The notes: generated by a model not told the origin, from the letters alone. A stretch of DNA of 64,000 bases from Paraburkholderia sabiae (GCF_030412785.1 NZ_CP125295.1:4774001-4838000), one strand, 5' to 3'; positions 46,197 through 55,801 are shown, counted from the first letter of the stretch. Program-made: numbers and translations.

Positions 46197-47378
46197 TCAA
46201 CGCGTCAGCTGCTTCAGATAGAACAGCGTCTGCACCGTCGGCAGCACCTGCTGCAGCACACGGTTGAACGTCGTCGAAGCGGCCGTGCCGACGTACACCA
46301 CATCCATCGGCTGCAACTCGAATTGCGACGACAGCATGATTGCGTCGGGCTGCGTCATGTCGAGGCGATACACGTCGGGCGTGGTCGGCTTCTCTTTCAT
46401 GCCGCGCATCACGTAGATCTGGCGCGGGTTCGCGTCGGTGTCGAGAATGCCGCCCGCCTGCGTGAGCGCATCGGCGATCGTCAGTTCGCCCTTGTTCATC
46501 GGAACGGGGATCGGCGTCTTCACTTCGCCCATCACGAAGATCCGCGTGTCGCTGCGATCCGGCACGTTGACGATGTCGCCCGGTTCGAGCATCACGTTCT
46601 GCGTGGCATCGCCCTTGTCGAGCATGCGGTTCGCGTCGAGCACATAGAGCTTGCCCTTGCGCGTGAGACGCACGCGTTGCAGATCGGCGTTATCCGTCGA
46701 ACCGCCCGAGCGCGTGATCGCGTCGACGAGCGTCAGCGGCACGTCGGACAGCGCGAGCGGGCCAGGCGTCTTCACGTCGCCCGTCACCTGCACCTTCTGG
46801 CTGCGGTACGACAGCACGCGCACATCGACCTGCGGATCGCGGATGTACGGGATGAGCTTTTTCGACAGCTCGTCGCGGAGCTGCGCCGTCGTGCGTCCCG
46901 ACGCACGAATGCGGCCGACGAACGGGAAATAGATCGTGCCGTCGGGCGCGACCGTCTGCCCGTAGGGATCGGCCTGACCGGGCAATGCCTGGGTGTATGG
47001 CTGCTGCAATGCGCCGCCGAGCGTCTGCGTCGTGTTGCCGCCCGACGAGAGCGTGCTGCCGTTCGGCGTCGTCAGTTCGGGGTGGTCCCACACGGTGATG
47101 CCGAGAATGTCCTGCGGCGCGACGCGGTACACGTACTGCGTCGGATCGGCGAACGGGCCCGGCGGCGGCAGCACCTGATGCGCGATCGCATCGGCCGTCT
47201 GCGCCTGTTGCTGCCGGATCACCGAGGCGTCGATCAGTTTGACGGGGTACGTCTCCGCCGGTTTGTTCTGCTGGTCTTCCTTCAGGCGCGACGTATCGAG
47301 GTAATTCCCCGGCGCGGTCGCGCATGCCGACAGAAAAGTCGTCAGCACAAGAGATATCGTGATGTGTCGTTTCAACAT
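46197..47378 (-). CDS. bceE: Outer-membrane polysaccharide export lipoprotein (Wza type)
   Basis: 393 aa from ATG 47378, whose codons overlap the bceD stop; a second ATG at 47393 would add five residues. The signal peptide ends at the lipobox LSAC, so the protein is acylated. The Poly_export domain begins VYRVAPQDILGITVWDHPEL, and SLBB-type repeats follow (VQVTGDVKTPGPLAL, IFVMGEVKTPIPVPM). It should form the octameric outer-membrane channel through which the polymer leaves, contacting BceF in the periplasm. The overlap with bceD keeps channel and phosphatase on one transcript. Confidence 0.94.
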   Translation of the reverse strand: MLKRHITISLVLTTFLSACATAPGNYLDTSRLKEDQQNKPAETYPVKLIDASVIRQQQAQTADAIAHQVLPPPGPFADPTQYVYRVAPQDILGITVWDHPELTTPNGSTLSSGGNTTQTLGGALQQPYTQALPGQADPYGQTVAPDGTIYFPFVGRIRASGRTTAQLRDELSKKLIPYIRDPQVDVRVLSYRSQKVQVTGDVKTPGPLALSDVPLTLVDAITRSGGSTDNADLQRVRLTRKGKLYVLDANRMLDKGDATQNVMLEPGDIVNVPDRSDTRIFVMGEVKTPIPVPMNKGELTIADALTQAGGILDTDANPRQIYVMRGMKEKPTTPDVYRLDMTQPDAIMLSSQFELQPMDVVYVGTAASTTFNRVLQQVLPTVQTLFYLKQLTR

Positions 47379-47848
47379 ATTTTGTCCAGCCATCCCATGA
47401 CGAGGTGTTCGATGTGCGCGAGGCTGTCGCGATACACGGCTTCGTCGCGTCCGTGCGGATCGACGACATCGGCGCCGCCGTTGCCCTGTCTGTCCGACTT
47501 GCTCCAGTTGCCGAGCGAATACACCTTGCCGCGCGACGTGGGTTCGAGGGCTTCCACGTCTTTCACTTGCCGCTGTTCGGTGACGAGGATCAGATCGGCG
47601 GCGCGCACGCTCTGGCGATCGAGCCGCCGCGAGCGATGCGTGCCGACCGTGCCGCCGTCGACGCCGCGTTCTTCGAGCAGACGCCGCATCACCGGGTCCA
47701 TCCCATGTCCGTCGATCGCGCGCAGACCCGCCGAGCGGAATGCGATGGGCTGCGCGCCACGCTCCTGCTGTCGCGACCTGAACAGCCACTCGGCGGCAGG
47801 CGAGCGGCACACGTTGGCGTGACAGACGATCAGGACGTTGGCGAACAT
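47372..47848 (-). CDS. bceD: Low-molecular-weight protein-tyrosine phosphatase
   Basis: 158 aa. The catalytic P-loop C-x5-R is CHANVCRS starting at Cys9, and the general-acid Asp-Pro is in VVDPHG near the C-terminus. This is the Wzb type of phosphatase that removes phosphate from the tyrosine tail of the BY-kinase, here BceF. GGAGG lies before ATG 47848. It sits between bceC (37 nt upstream) and bceE (overlapping), as in the known bce-I cluster. Cytoplasmic. Confidence 0.94.
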   Translation of the reverse strand: MFANVLIVCHANVCRSPAAEWLFRSRQQERGAQPIAFRSAGLRAIDGHGMDPVMRRLLEERGVDGGTVGTHRSRRLDRQSVRAADLILVTEQRQVKDVEALEPTSRGKVYSLGNWSKSDRQGNGGADVVDPHGRDEAVYRDSLAHIEHLVMGWLDKIC

Positions 47849-47885
47849 GGGCGGCCTCCGGTCAGGTCGATGCGTTATTGCAGCG

Positions 47886-49304
47886 TTACAGCGCGGCGGC
47901 AGCCAGCGACGCAGCGGCCGCTTGCGATGCGCCTTGCGGCTGCGCAGCCTGACGGCCGATCGCGTGATACTCGATACCGAGTTCGCGCATCGCTTCCGGC
48001 TCGTACAGGTTGCGGCCGTCGAAAATCACAGGCGTTTTCAGCAGCGTCTTGAGGCTGTCGAAGTCCGGGCTCTTGAAGACCTTCCATTCGGTGAGGATCA
48101 CGAGCGCGTCGGCTTGCTCGGCCGCCTGCATTTCTTCATCGGCGAAAGTCAGACGCGCGAGCTGCTGCGGCTTGCCTTGCAGGTCGAGCGCGAACACGCG
48201 CTTCGATTCGTCGATCGCGACGGGGTCGTAGGCCACGACTTTCGCGCCGCGCGACAGCAGTTCGGCGATCAGCGCGCGGCTCGGTGCTTCGCGCATGTCG
48301 TCGGTGTTCGGCTTGAACGCGAGACCCCAGACCGCGAACGTGCGGTCCGACAGGTCCTCGCCCATCTGCGCGACGATCTTCTGTGCGAGCACCTTCTTCT
48401 GCGATTCGTTGACGGCTTCGACGGCTTCGAGAATGCGCAGACCATGGCCCATTTCGCTGCCCGTGCGGATCAGCGCCTGCACGTCCTTCGGGAAACACGA
48501 GCCGCCATAACCGCAGCCCGCATACAGGAAGTCGTAGCCAATGCGCGGATCGGAACCCATGCCGCGCCGCACGGCTTCGATGTCGGCGCCGACACGGTCC
48601 GCGAGATTCGCGAGATCGTTCATGAACGAGATGCGCGTTGCGAGCATCGCGTTGGCCGCGTACTTCGTGAATTCGGCGGAACGCACGTCCATGTACAGCG
48701 TGCGTTCGCGATTGCGGTTGAACGGCGCATAGAGACGCTTCATCAGCTCGCGCGCCTTTTCGCCGGGCACGTCGTCGTCGCAACCGAGGATGATGCGGTC
48801 GGGGCGCGTGAAGTCTTCGACGGCTGCGCCTTCTTTCAGGAACTCGGGGTTCGACACGACCGAGAACATCTGCTGCAGATCGCGTTTGTCGAGTTCTTCC
48901 TGCACAGCCTGCGCGACGCGGCGAGCCGTGCCGACGGGCACCGTCGACTTGTCGACGATCACCTTGAAGCCCTTCATATGGCGGCCGATGTTGCGCGCGG
49001 CGGCGAGCACGTATTGCAGATCGGCGGAACCGTCTTCATCGGGCGGCGTGCCGACAGCGATGAACTGGATATCGCCGTGCGCAACGGCCGCTTCGACATC
49101 CGTCGAAAACTTGAGGCGCCCTGCCTTGCGATTGCGCGCGATGACGTCGAGCAGACCCGGCTCGTGGATGGGGACGCCGCCATTGTTCAGCACGTCGATC
49201 TTGCGCTGATCGACGTCGAGGCAGAATACGTCGTGTCCGATGTCTGCCAGACAGGCGCCCGTCACGAGGCCTACGTATCCGGTTCCAACGATCGTCAGGT
49301 TCAT
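47886..49304 (-). CDS. bceC: UDP-glucose 6-dehydrogenase
   Basis: 472 aa. The NAD-binding motif is [14 protein letters not shown] at residues 7-20. The catalytic Cys lies in [10 protein letters not shown], and the conserved Lys and Asn are in [15 protein letters not shown]. The enzyme oxidises UDP-glucose twice to UDP-glucuronate, which supplies the acidic sugar of the polymer. Substrate comes from GalU at 23352. The C-terminal 20 residues are an Ala/Gln-rich tail with no known role. It lies 79 nt after bceB. Confidence 0.95.
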   Translation of the reverse strand: MNLTIVGTGYVGLVTGACLADIGHDVFCLDVDQRKIDVLNNGGVPIHEPGLLDVIARNRKAGRLKFSTDVEAAVAHGDIQFIAVGTPPDEDGSADLQYVLAAARNIGRHMKGFKVIVDKSTVPVGTARRVAQAVQEELDKRDLQQMFSVVSNPEFLKEGAAVEDFTRPDRIILGCDDDVPGEKARELMKRLYAPFNRNRERTLYMDVRSAEFTKYAANAMLATRISFMNDLANLADRVGADIEAVRRGMGSDPRIGYDFLYAGCGYGGSCFPKDVQALIRTGSEMGHGLRILEAVEAVNESQKKVLAQKIVAQMGEDLSDRTFAVWGLAFKPNTDDMREAPSRALIAELLSRGAKVVAYDPVAIDESKRVFALDLQGKPQQLARLTFADEEMQAAEQADALVILTEWKVFKSPDFDSLKTLLKTPVIFDGRNLYEPEAMRELGIEYHAIGRQAAQPQGASQAAAASLAAAAL

Positions 49305-49383
49305 GAATTACACCTCGAGATTGAATGGTTCAGTGAATGCGGAACGCGTGGCGTTCCTCTGCTATGTAGGTGGCGCGCAGCGT

Positions 49384-50781
49384 TCAGTACGCGTTGCTGC
49401 CGACGAAGCCCTTCCAGAACGTCAGGCCGACGATCTTCAGATCGAGCCAGAAGCTCCAGTGCTGCATGTAGTACAGATCGAGCTTCACGCGGCCCATCAT
49501 CTTTTCGATGCGGTCGGTTTCGCCGCGATAACCGTTGATCTGCGCCCAGCCGGTGATGCCGGGCTTGATCCGGTAGCGGTGCATGTAGCCCTTCACCAGA
49601 TCCTTGTAGATGTCGTCGTGTTCGAGCGCATGCGGACGCGGGCCGACCACCGACATCTCGCCGCGCAGCACGTTGATGAATTGCGGCAGCTCGTCGAGAC
49701 TCGTGCGGCGCAGAAATGCGCCGACGGGCGTGATGCGCGGATCGCGGCGCGTGGCCTGCGTGATCCGGCCCACCTCTTCCTTGTGGACCTTCATCGAGCG
49801 GAACTTGAAGATCTCGAACTCGCGACCGTCGATGCCCTTGCGTCGCTGACGAAAAAACACAGGCCCCGGCGACGACAGCTTCACGGCCGCGGCAATCGCG
49901 AGCATCACGGGCGCGAGCATCGTCAGCGCGGCGAGCGCGAACAGGCGGTCGAACACGCGCTTGGGCAGCACGCGCAGATCGGTGATCGGCGACGCGGCGA
50001 GGTTGATCGCGGGCACGCCGAGCAGATCGACCATCGGCTGGCTGAACAGCGTCAGGCTGCGCACATCCGGAATGAAGCGGATATTCACGAAGTCGTTGCG
50101 GAACTCCATCACGAAGCGATGGATGATCTTTTCCTTCGACATCGGCAGCGCCATCCACAGCTCGCGCACCGAGCGACGACGCATTTCGTCGATCATCGCC
50201 GCGTAATCGCGGTGCACGGGCACGCCTTCGATCGCTTGCGCTTCGTCGGTGTCTTCGTAGTGGCTGCGCGTATCGTCCTCGTCGTACACGATCACAGGGC
50301 TGAAGCCCGCTTCGGGACGGCTGCGCATCTGCTCGATCAGAAACTTGCCGTACGGCGCACCGCCGACGATCGCCACCTTCTTCTGATTGAAACCCTCGCG
50401 GCGCAGCCCGCGCAACACGGCATGCACGCCCGCTTTCGTGACGATCAGCAGCACGATGGTGGCGACGGCCCAATATGCGAGCCACAGACGCGACAGCATG
50501 TCCGCGCGATGCAGGCTGAAGCTCATCAGGATGCCCGTCACCTCGACCATCATCCAGCCCATCGTCACGCGCCACAGCAGGTCGTACAGCGGCTTGCCGC
50601 GCCACGACTGATACACACCGAGCGCCGGAAAGAACAGGATCACGAGCAGGCAGTCGAACGCGAGCGACACGCTTTGCATGTCGTCGAGCCACACGAAGCC
50701 GCCCGCATGCACAGCCGCCGCGATCAGCGCGCCGAGCGCGACCATGCCGATGTCGATGATTCTCGATAGAACGCTCAGCAT
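49384..50781 (-). CDS. bceB: Undecaprenyl-phosphate glucose phosphotransferase (initiating enzyme)
   Basis: 465 aa from ATG 50781, set by a GAGGAG ribosome-binding site 6 nt before it; the frame runs on upstream to 51024 without support. Four N-terminal membrane helices and a CoA-binding-like middle domain (KVAIVGGAPYGKFL) are followed by the catalytic bacterial sugar transferase domain (about 270-465) with GPVFFRQRRKG, FKFRSMKV, LRRTSLDELPQ and SVVGPRPHA. It moves glucose-1-phosphate from UDP-glucose to undecaprenyl phosphate, the first step of the repeat unit. It heads the bce-I operon. Confidence 0.95.
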   Translation of the reverse strand: MLSVLSRIIDIGMVALGALIAAAVHAGGFVWLDDMQSVSLAFDCLLVILFFPALGVYQSWRGKPLYDLLWRVTMGWMMVEVTGILMSFSLHRADMLSRLWLAYWAVATIVLLIVTKAGVHAVLRGLRREGFNQKKVAIVGGAPYGKFLIEQMRSRPEAGFSPVIVYDEDDTRSHYEDTDEAQAIEGVPVHRDYAAMIDEMRRRSVRELWMALPMSKEKIIHRFVMEFRNDFVNIRFIPDVRSLTLFSQPMVDLLGVPAINLAASPITDLRVLPKRVFDRLFALAALTMLAPVMLAIAAAVKLSSPGPVFFRQRRKGIDGREFEIFKFRSMKVHKEEVGRITQATRRDPRITPVGAFLRRTSLDELPQFINVLRGEMSVVGPRPHALEHDDIYKDLVKGYMHRYRIKPGITGWAQINGYRGETDRIEKMMGRVKLDLYYMQHWSFWLDLKIVGLTFWKGFVGSNAY

Positions 50782-50899
50782 CTGCTGCTCCTCGCCTTGT
50801 CTGTCAGTTGCATCAAGTTCTTTCGCGTCCGTGTGAAATGGAATGCCGCCGCAATCGCAATCGACTGTGAATCGGCGAATCGGGATCGGCGGACTGAAT

Positions 50900-50947
50900 C
50901 GCGAATTGAGTCGCGCATTGATTCGCGTATCGACTCGCTTATTGACC
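50900..50947. repeat. Degenerate 12-bp tandem repeats upstream of bceB
   Basis: Four units in a row: CGCGAATTGAGT, CGCGCATTGATT, CGCGTATCGACT and CGCTTATTGACC. A fifth weaker unit, GGCGGACTGAAT, precedes them at 50888. Consensus CGCGNATTGANT. They lie about 120-165 bp before the bceB start. Confidence 0.75.
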
Positions 50948-51293
50948 CTACTCACGCCGATGGGTGAATACCCTTCTACAAGCCTCAATAAAGCGGTATT
51001 AAAATTCCGCCGACAAGGCCGCAAAAAATCTCAAAATGTATCGGCACGATTTCCCGGATTTTTTCTGCTTTAATTCGGTAACTTTTGCCGGATTTCACGG
51101 GATCGTTCTGCGTTATGCGCCGTCTTTCCTTCTCTTGCGGCGTAATATTCCGCTCGCGGTGCCAGATGGCCTCATGTGCGCGTCCGTTATCGTTCTGTTT
51201 GCGCATCGACCGATTGTGTCATGTCAATTTTTAACTGATTTATTTTCGCTTTTTAAAACATTGCGAAATTAATCATCGATACCGGACAGCCAT

Positions 51294-51319
51294 TTTCTAT
51301 CGTAATTATTCGATAGAAA
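51294..51319. promoter_or_regulatory. Inverted repeat upstream of bceA
   Basis: Perfect 9-bp arms TTTCTATCG (51294-51302) and CGATAGAAA (51311-51319) with spacer TAATTATT. It lies 76 bp before the bceA start and is a candidate operator. Confidence 0.55.
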
Positions 51320-51394
51320 TTCAATGCCAATTTATTGACGCATTACGACGTGATAAAAACGGAAGCATTCATCCCGCTTCGAGGAGTTATCACC

Positions 51395-52942
51395 ATGACT
51401 GCTACGGCGTCCGCCGTCGAGAATCGACCGGCGAATTCATCCCGGCTCAACGTCAAGCTGAAGGTTCATCCCGTGATCCTGGCCGGCGGCTCAGGCACGC
51501 GTCTTTGGCCGATGTCGCGCGAACAGCATCCGAAGCAGCTGATCGGCCTGCTCGGCGAAGACTCGCTGCTGCAATCGACGACCCATCGGCTCGACGGACT
51601 CGATGCCGGCTATCCCGTTGCCGAACAGCTGGTTGTCGTCTGCAATGAAGACCATCGCTTCACGACGGCCGAACAGCTGCGCGTGAGCGGCGTGCAAAGC
51701 CGCCTGATTCTCGAACCGTGCGCGCGCGACACGGCGCCCGCGCTGACGATCGCCGCCCTCTCCGTGCTTGCGCTCGACGAAGACGGCATCATGGTCGTGA
51801 TGCCCGCCGATCACGCCGTCACCGACAGCGAAGGTTTTCATGCCGCCGTCGCCACGGGCGTGCGGCACGCGGCGAACGGCCATATCGTGACGATGGGCAT
51901 CGTGCCGGCGCGCGCCGAAACGGGCTACGGCTATATCCGCATCGGTGCAGCGGTTGCAGCGGTTGCAGCGGATACAGCGAACAACGCATCGGACGATCGC
52001 GCGATCGTCGCGCATCAGCTCGACCGCTTCGTCGAAAAGCCGCATCTGGAACTCGCGCAACACTATGTCGAGTCGAAAGAGTACTGGTGGAACAGCGGCA
52101 TTTTCATTCTGCGTGCGTCAACGTGGCTCAAGGCCGTGCGTCATTTCCAGCCCGCGATTTACGAAGCCTGCGAAGCCGCGCATGCGCAAGGCAAGACCGA
52201 CGGCGACTTCTTCCGCGTACAGCGCGACGCGTTCGATGCATGTCCGAAGAATTCGATCGATTACGCGGTGATGGAGCAGCTCGGCAACGACACGTCGGTG
52301 TGCTCGGGCGTCGTCGTGCCGCTCAATGCAGGCTGGTCCGATGTCGGTTCGTGGGACGCGATCTGGGACATTCTGCCGAAAGACGGCGACGATAACGTCG
52401 GCCGCGGCAACGTGATGTTCGAAGGCGCGGCCTCGACGTTCGCGCATTCGGAAGGACGCCTGATTGCCTGCGTCGGCACGCAGGATCTCGTCGTCGTCGA
52501 AACCGATGATGCGATTCTCGTCGCCGACAAGAACCGCGTGCAGGACGTGAAGAAAGTGGTTGGCCGGATCCGCGAGAAGCAAGGCACGGAGGCCGTGAAC
52601 CATCGCAAGGTGCACCGCCCGTGGGGCCATTACGATTCCGTCGACATGGGCGAGCGCTTTCAGGTGAAACGCATCGTCGTGAAGCCGGGCGCACAGCTGT
52701 CGCTGCAGATGCACCACCATCGCGCGGAACACTGGATCGTCGTGCGCGGCACGGCGCTCGTCACGCGTGGTGAAGAGCGCTTCATCGTGTCCGAAAACGA
52801 ATCGGCGTATATCCCGCTCGGCATCAAGCATCGCCTGGAAAATCCGGGCAAGATGCCGCTCGAAATCATCGAGGTGCAATCCGGCTCGTATCTCGGCGAA
52901 GACGACATCGTGCGTTTCGACGACACCTACGGACGACAGTAA
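51395..52942 (+). CDS. bceA: Bifunctional mannose-6-phosphate isomerase / mannose-1-phosphate guanylyltransferase
   Basis: 515 aa from ATG 51395, with GAGGAG 8 nt upstream. The N-terminal guanylyltransferase domain opens with LAGGSGTRLWPMSREQHPKQ at about residues 30-48. The C-terminal type II isomerase cupin has HRPWGHYDSVD, then KPGAQLSLQMHHHRAEHW with the metal-binding histidines. The protein makes GDP-mannose, used directly and by BceN. A run of three 9-bp repeats gives a VAAVAAD stretch between the two strands of the first domain. It is transcribed away from the bce-I operon and ends at a strong terminator. Confidence 0.95.
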   Translation: MTATASAVENRPANSSRLNVKLKVHPVILAGGSGTRLWPMSREQHPKQLIGLLGEDSLLQSTTHRLDGLDAGYPVAEQLVVVCNEDHRFTTAEQLRVSGVQSRLILEPCARDTAPALTIAALSVLALDEDGIMVVMPADHAVTDSEGFHAAVATGVRHAANGHIVTMGIVPARAETGYGYIRIGAAVAAVAADTANNASDDRAIVAHQLDRFVEKPHLELAQHYVESKEYWWNSGIFILRASTWLKAVRHFQPAIYEACEAAHAQGKTDGDFFRVQRDAFDACPKNSIDYAVMEQLGNDTSVCSGVVVPLNAGWSDVGSWDAIWDILPKDGDDNVGRGNVMFEGAASTFAHSEGRLIACVGTQDLVVVETDDAILVADKNRVQDVKKVVGRIREKQGTEAVNHRKVHRPWGHYDSVDMGERFQVKRIVVKPGAQLSLQMHHHRAEHWIVVRGTALVTRGEERFIVSENESAYIPLGIKHRLENPGKMPLEIIEVQSGSYLGEDDIVRFDDTYGRQ

Positions 52943-52986
52943 TGCAAAGCGCGGTGACGGGTTGATGCCCGTCACCGCTTTTGCAT
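52943..52986 (+). terminator. Rho-independent terminator of bceA
   Basis: Stem GCGGTGACGGG (52951-52961) and CCCGTCACCGC (52968-52978), loop TTGATG, followed by TTTTGC. It begins just after the bceA stop. Confidence 0.9.
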
Positions 52987-53083
52987 GTTGTCAGAGTGGA
53001 ATGTCGATGCCTGAACGACGGGCCCGGCTTCAAGAACCGGTTCCAGCCCGGAATCAAACGATGGCGTGCTCACGCCACCGTCA

Positions 53084-54418
53084 TCATCCCGCGTGGGAAA
53101 TCAGCTTCGAGAGCGACGGATAACGTTCGCCCGTCTTGTCGTTGACGGCGTCGGACGGATAGCGGCGCAGCGGCATCAGACGCGGATTCAGATGCTGCGG
53201 CAGATGCGGATTGCCTGATGCAGCGGGCGTCACGTTCGCCGCGGCGAGTGCCGGCGTCGGCGTGAGTTCCGGCATCGCGCGCGTGACGGGCCGCACGGCG
53301 ACCTTCGGCGCGTGCATGCCCGCATGCACGCTCGCACTCGCCTTCTGGCTCGCGAAGCTGCCGCCGTGCAGACCTGCGCCCGCTTCATGCGTAAGGCATT
53401 CGCGATCGATCCACTGACGCGCCCAATCGAGCGCGAAGCGATGTGCCGCATCGGCATCGCTGAAACGCGGACCGATCAGGCCCGAGCGCTCGACGCGCTT
53501 GCCGTCCTTCATGATCTCGGCCCACGCGCGGAACTTGCCGTTGGGCACCTGCTCTGCCGCGACATAGATCACGTAGCCCAGACGGTCGGCGACCTGCAGG
53601 CCGCGCGGCGCCGTGAGGCTCATCCACAACGGCGTGTGCGGGCTGCCGGGTGCATCGTCGGCGGACGCGTCTTCATCGGATGTCTGCTCGTCGTGCAGTT
53701 CGCTCGGCAAGATCGCGGGCACCATCATGGGCACGAGCGCGGTGTCGGCGGCAAAGGCTTGCAGGTCCTTTTGCATGTGTACCTGCATGTCCATTTGCGT
53801 TTCCGTTTGCGTTTCCGTTTGCACGCTGGCTTGCATGTCGATCCGCTGCGCGTCGTCGAAGACGACAGCAGCAGAATCACCGTTCGCACGCGACGCGTCG
53901 ACGAAGCCCGTCTCGACAGCCGCCGAACCGGCGAGCTGGCGCGTGATGTCGGCCATCGGCGCGAGCGCACGCCAGCCGCTCGTCACGCTCGGTTCCTGAA
54001 CGGACGATTGCCACGTTTCCGGACTCTTCCAGAACACGCCGCGCGCGAGTTCATCGCGCGGCTTCGGTGCTTCGACCACGGGCGCCGGCTTCGGCGCAGC
54101 GGGCGGCGTCGGCTCCGGGATATAGGCGAACGCGCGCCCATTCTGCGTCAACAGACGGATCACTTCGGCCAGCGTGCCGTCGGCTTGCCACTCCTCGAAG
54201 CGGCGCCGGCACGTAGGGCCTGACGGATAGCGACCGGGAAGCTTCGACCACGGCTCGCCAGTAGTCAGGATCCACAGAACGGCATTGGCCACGATACGGG
54301 GTTCGGCGCGGGGCCGTCCGCGTCGGTTCAGGCGGACGGCTGGCTCGTCGGAAACGAGCGCGGAAATTTGCGCCCATTCGTCATTGCTTAGCTCATCGAA
54401 AAACATGTTGTTCTCCAC
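53084..54418 (-). CDS. DUF4096 (transposase N-terminal) protein without a DDE domain
   Basis: 444 aa. Residues about 7-90 match the DUF4096 domain of IS5-type transposases: LSNDEWAQISALV, GRPRAEPRIVANAVLWIL, TGEPWSKLP, then RRRFEEWQADGTL. In a transposase a DDE nuclease domain follows; here there is instead a Pro-rich linker, a Gln/Thr/Met repeat (TQTETQMDMQVHMQ), and a separate C-terminal domain (about 280-360) of unknown type. No inverted repeats flank it. The domain probably binds DNA, so a domesticated regulator is the best guess. It sits right after bceA and converges on it; a link with the polysaccharide is possible but unproven. Confidence 0.78.
   Translation of the reverse strand: MENNMFFDELSNDEWAQISALVSDEPAVRLNRRGRPRAEPRIVANAVLWILTTGEPWSKLPGRYPSGPTCRRRFEEWQADGTLAEVIRLLTQNGRAFAYIPEPTPPAAPKPAPVVEAPKPRDELARGVFWKSPETWQSSVQEPSVTSGWRALAPMADITRQLAGSAAVETGFVDASRANGDSAAVVFDDAQRIDMQASVQTETQTETQMDMQVHMQKDLQAFAADTALVPMMVPAILPSELHDEQTSDEDASADDAPGSPHTPLWMSLTAPRGLQVADRLGYVIYVAAEQVPNGKFRAWAEIMKDGKRVERSGLIGPRFSDADAAHRFALDWARQWIDRECLTHEAGAGLHGGSFASQKASASVHAGMHAPKVAVRPVTRAMPELTPTPALAAANVTPAASGNPHLPQHLNPRLMPLRRYPSDAVNDKTGERYPSLSKLISHAG
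53794..53822. repeat. 12-bp tandem repeat inside the DUF4096 gene
   Basis: Unit TTTGCGTTTCCG at 53794-53805 and again at 53806-53817, followed by a partial TTTGC. It codes for the Glu-Thr-Gln-Thr part of the low-complexity linker. Confidence 0.75.
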
Positions 54419-54956
54419 GCAGCCTGGCCTGGCTGCGGCTTTGGGCTCTCACGAACTTCATTTTGGCGGTTCGTGTCGGGTCCGCGGTTGCACAATATGC
54501 TTATACGTTCTTGCGCCGGGATTGAGAAAGCGCACATCGATAGTGCGACATTTCACCGGGACGACGCACAAAACGTGGTCTCACTCGTGCATGGGAGAAT
54601 TTGTGCACGAAGCATACCATCGCCAGGGTTTGTCTGAATATGACTGAGACAAGTGTTACGGATAGAAACAATCTTGTCCTTTTTGCTGCGTCGTTTAGTT
54701 CGCGAATGTCACAGAACTGACGCCGGTTGCAACGCTTTGCATACCGCACGAACGGCGCGAGACAACGCATCCATGCTCGCGCTGCTGCGATGACAGGCGT
54801 GTGATCGCGTGGATCGCGCACAACACTATTGACGCAGTTACATTCGATTCGATGTGTGCGGCATAAAGTGCCGGAGCGCAGCGGCGTTTCTATTTGTGAC
54901 GCATGCTTGCCGCTGCTGTGGCGTGAAGTGACGGATAGAGTCGTGCTTAACAGACA
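54419..54956. other. Intergenic region with no recognised gene
   Basis: About 540 nt between the DUF4096 gene start and the YciI gene end. It should hold the promoter of the DUF4096 gene. Frames here are short and lack ribosome-binding sites, and I see no strong repeat, RNA or terminator. Confidence 0.5.
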
Positions 54957-55253
54957 TTAGCGGACAGGTGTCGCGGCGCGCTCGCCGACGACCGTCGTCC
55001 ACGGCCGCACGCGCCATTGCGTGACGAGTCCGTTCAGCACATAGGGATCGGCTTTCGCAAACGACTCGGCGACTGCGGGCGAATCGCCTTCGAACAGCAG
55101 CACGGCGGTATCGACGGGATCGGCAAGCGCGCCAGCAAGATGCAGTTCGCCGCGATCTGCGGCGGCCCATGCATGCTTCAGATGCGCAGCGCGAAATTCC
55201 GGACGACGCTCAAGATAATCCTGCGACACATCGTAGATCAGCAGATAGTGCAT
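54957..55253 (-). CDS. YciI-family protein
   Basis: 98 aa from ATG 55253, chosen for the AGGAG 9 nt upstream. The sequence MHYLLIYDVSQDYLERRPEFR and LHLAGALADP match the YciI ferredoxin-like fold, with the conserved His in HLKHAW and Asp in KADPYV. Family members are small dimeric proteins, some with lyase or hydrolase activity, most of unknown role. It stands alone between two non-coding stretches. Confidence 0.88.
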   Translation of the reverse strand: MHYLLIYDVSQDYLERRPEFRAAHLKHAWAAADRGELHLAGALADPVDTAVLLFEGDSPAVAESFAKADPYVLNGLVTQWRVRPWTTVVGERAATPVR

Positions 55254-55504
55254 GGCGAAAACTCCTGAATCGTGATGAAGGCAATGACACAAGCATAACG
55301 TTTCGCGCGTTTGCGGTAAGTCATCTTAGGGAAACACCTGTGCCGTCTGAGCGTCGGATGCGTCAACCTTTTGCCCTGCCCGTTCGTTCTCACAGACACC
55401 ATGTAGCGCAATGGTGACGGCCGATCACAGCGGAGGCGACCTGCCCGGCTCGATGTCCGTCTCACGACAATCAACAACATTCACAACCCGTGATGGAGTC
55501 TCCC

Positions 55505-55801
55505 ATGAAGATCCAGGCCGCACTCGCCGCTCTCGCCCTGACGGGTCTGCTCGCGTCGCCCGCTTTTGCCGCGAACAGCCAGCAATCGAAGATGACCGCG
55601 TGCAACAAGCAGGCGGGCGACAAGAAAGGCGACGATCGCAAAGCGTTCATGAAGGACTGTCTGTCGGCCTCGTCGGCGATGGCTGCGTCCGCACCGATGA
55701 CGCAACAGGACAAGATGAAGATGTGCAACACGCAGGCAGCCGACAAGAAAGGCGACGATCGCAAGGCATTCATGAAGACGTGCCTGAGCAACAAGGGCTG
55801 A
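55505..55801 (+). CDS. psiF: PsiF-repeat periplasmic protein
   Basis: 98 aa from ATG 55505 with GGAG just upstream. The signal peptide IQAALAALALTGLLASPAFA is followed by two near-identical PsiF repeats, each CN-QA-DKKGDDRKAFMK-CLS, at about 31-52 and 74-95. In E. coli PsiF is made under phosphate starvation; its function is not known. The paired cysteines of each repeat may form disulfides in the periplasm. No Pho box was recognised upstream. A terminator follows 60 nt later, so it is monocistronic. Confidence 0.88.
   Translation: MKIQAALAALALTGLLASPAFAANSQQSKMTACNKQAGDKKGDDRKAFMKDCLSASSAMAASAPMTQQDKMKMCNTQAADKKGDDRKAFMKTCLSNKG

Larger units (their letters stand above)
50782..51394. promoter_or_regulatory. 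Divergent promoter region between bceB operon and bceA
   Basis: 613 nt without a supported gene, very AT-rich between about 51180 and 51360. It holds 12-bp degenerate tandem repeats (50900-50947), an inverted repeat (51294-51319) and the GAGGAG site for bceA at 51381-51386. Confidence 0.65.

Noticed and set aside
51947..51973. Three 9-bp GCAGCGGTT-like repeats in bceA
   Set aside because: They keep the frame and encode a short Ala/Val stretch; probably simple slippage in a loop and not a functional element.
53084..54418. An intact IS5-type insertion sequence
   Set aside because: No DDE domain, no terminal inverted repeats and no target duplication could be seen.
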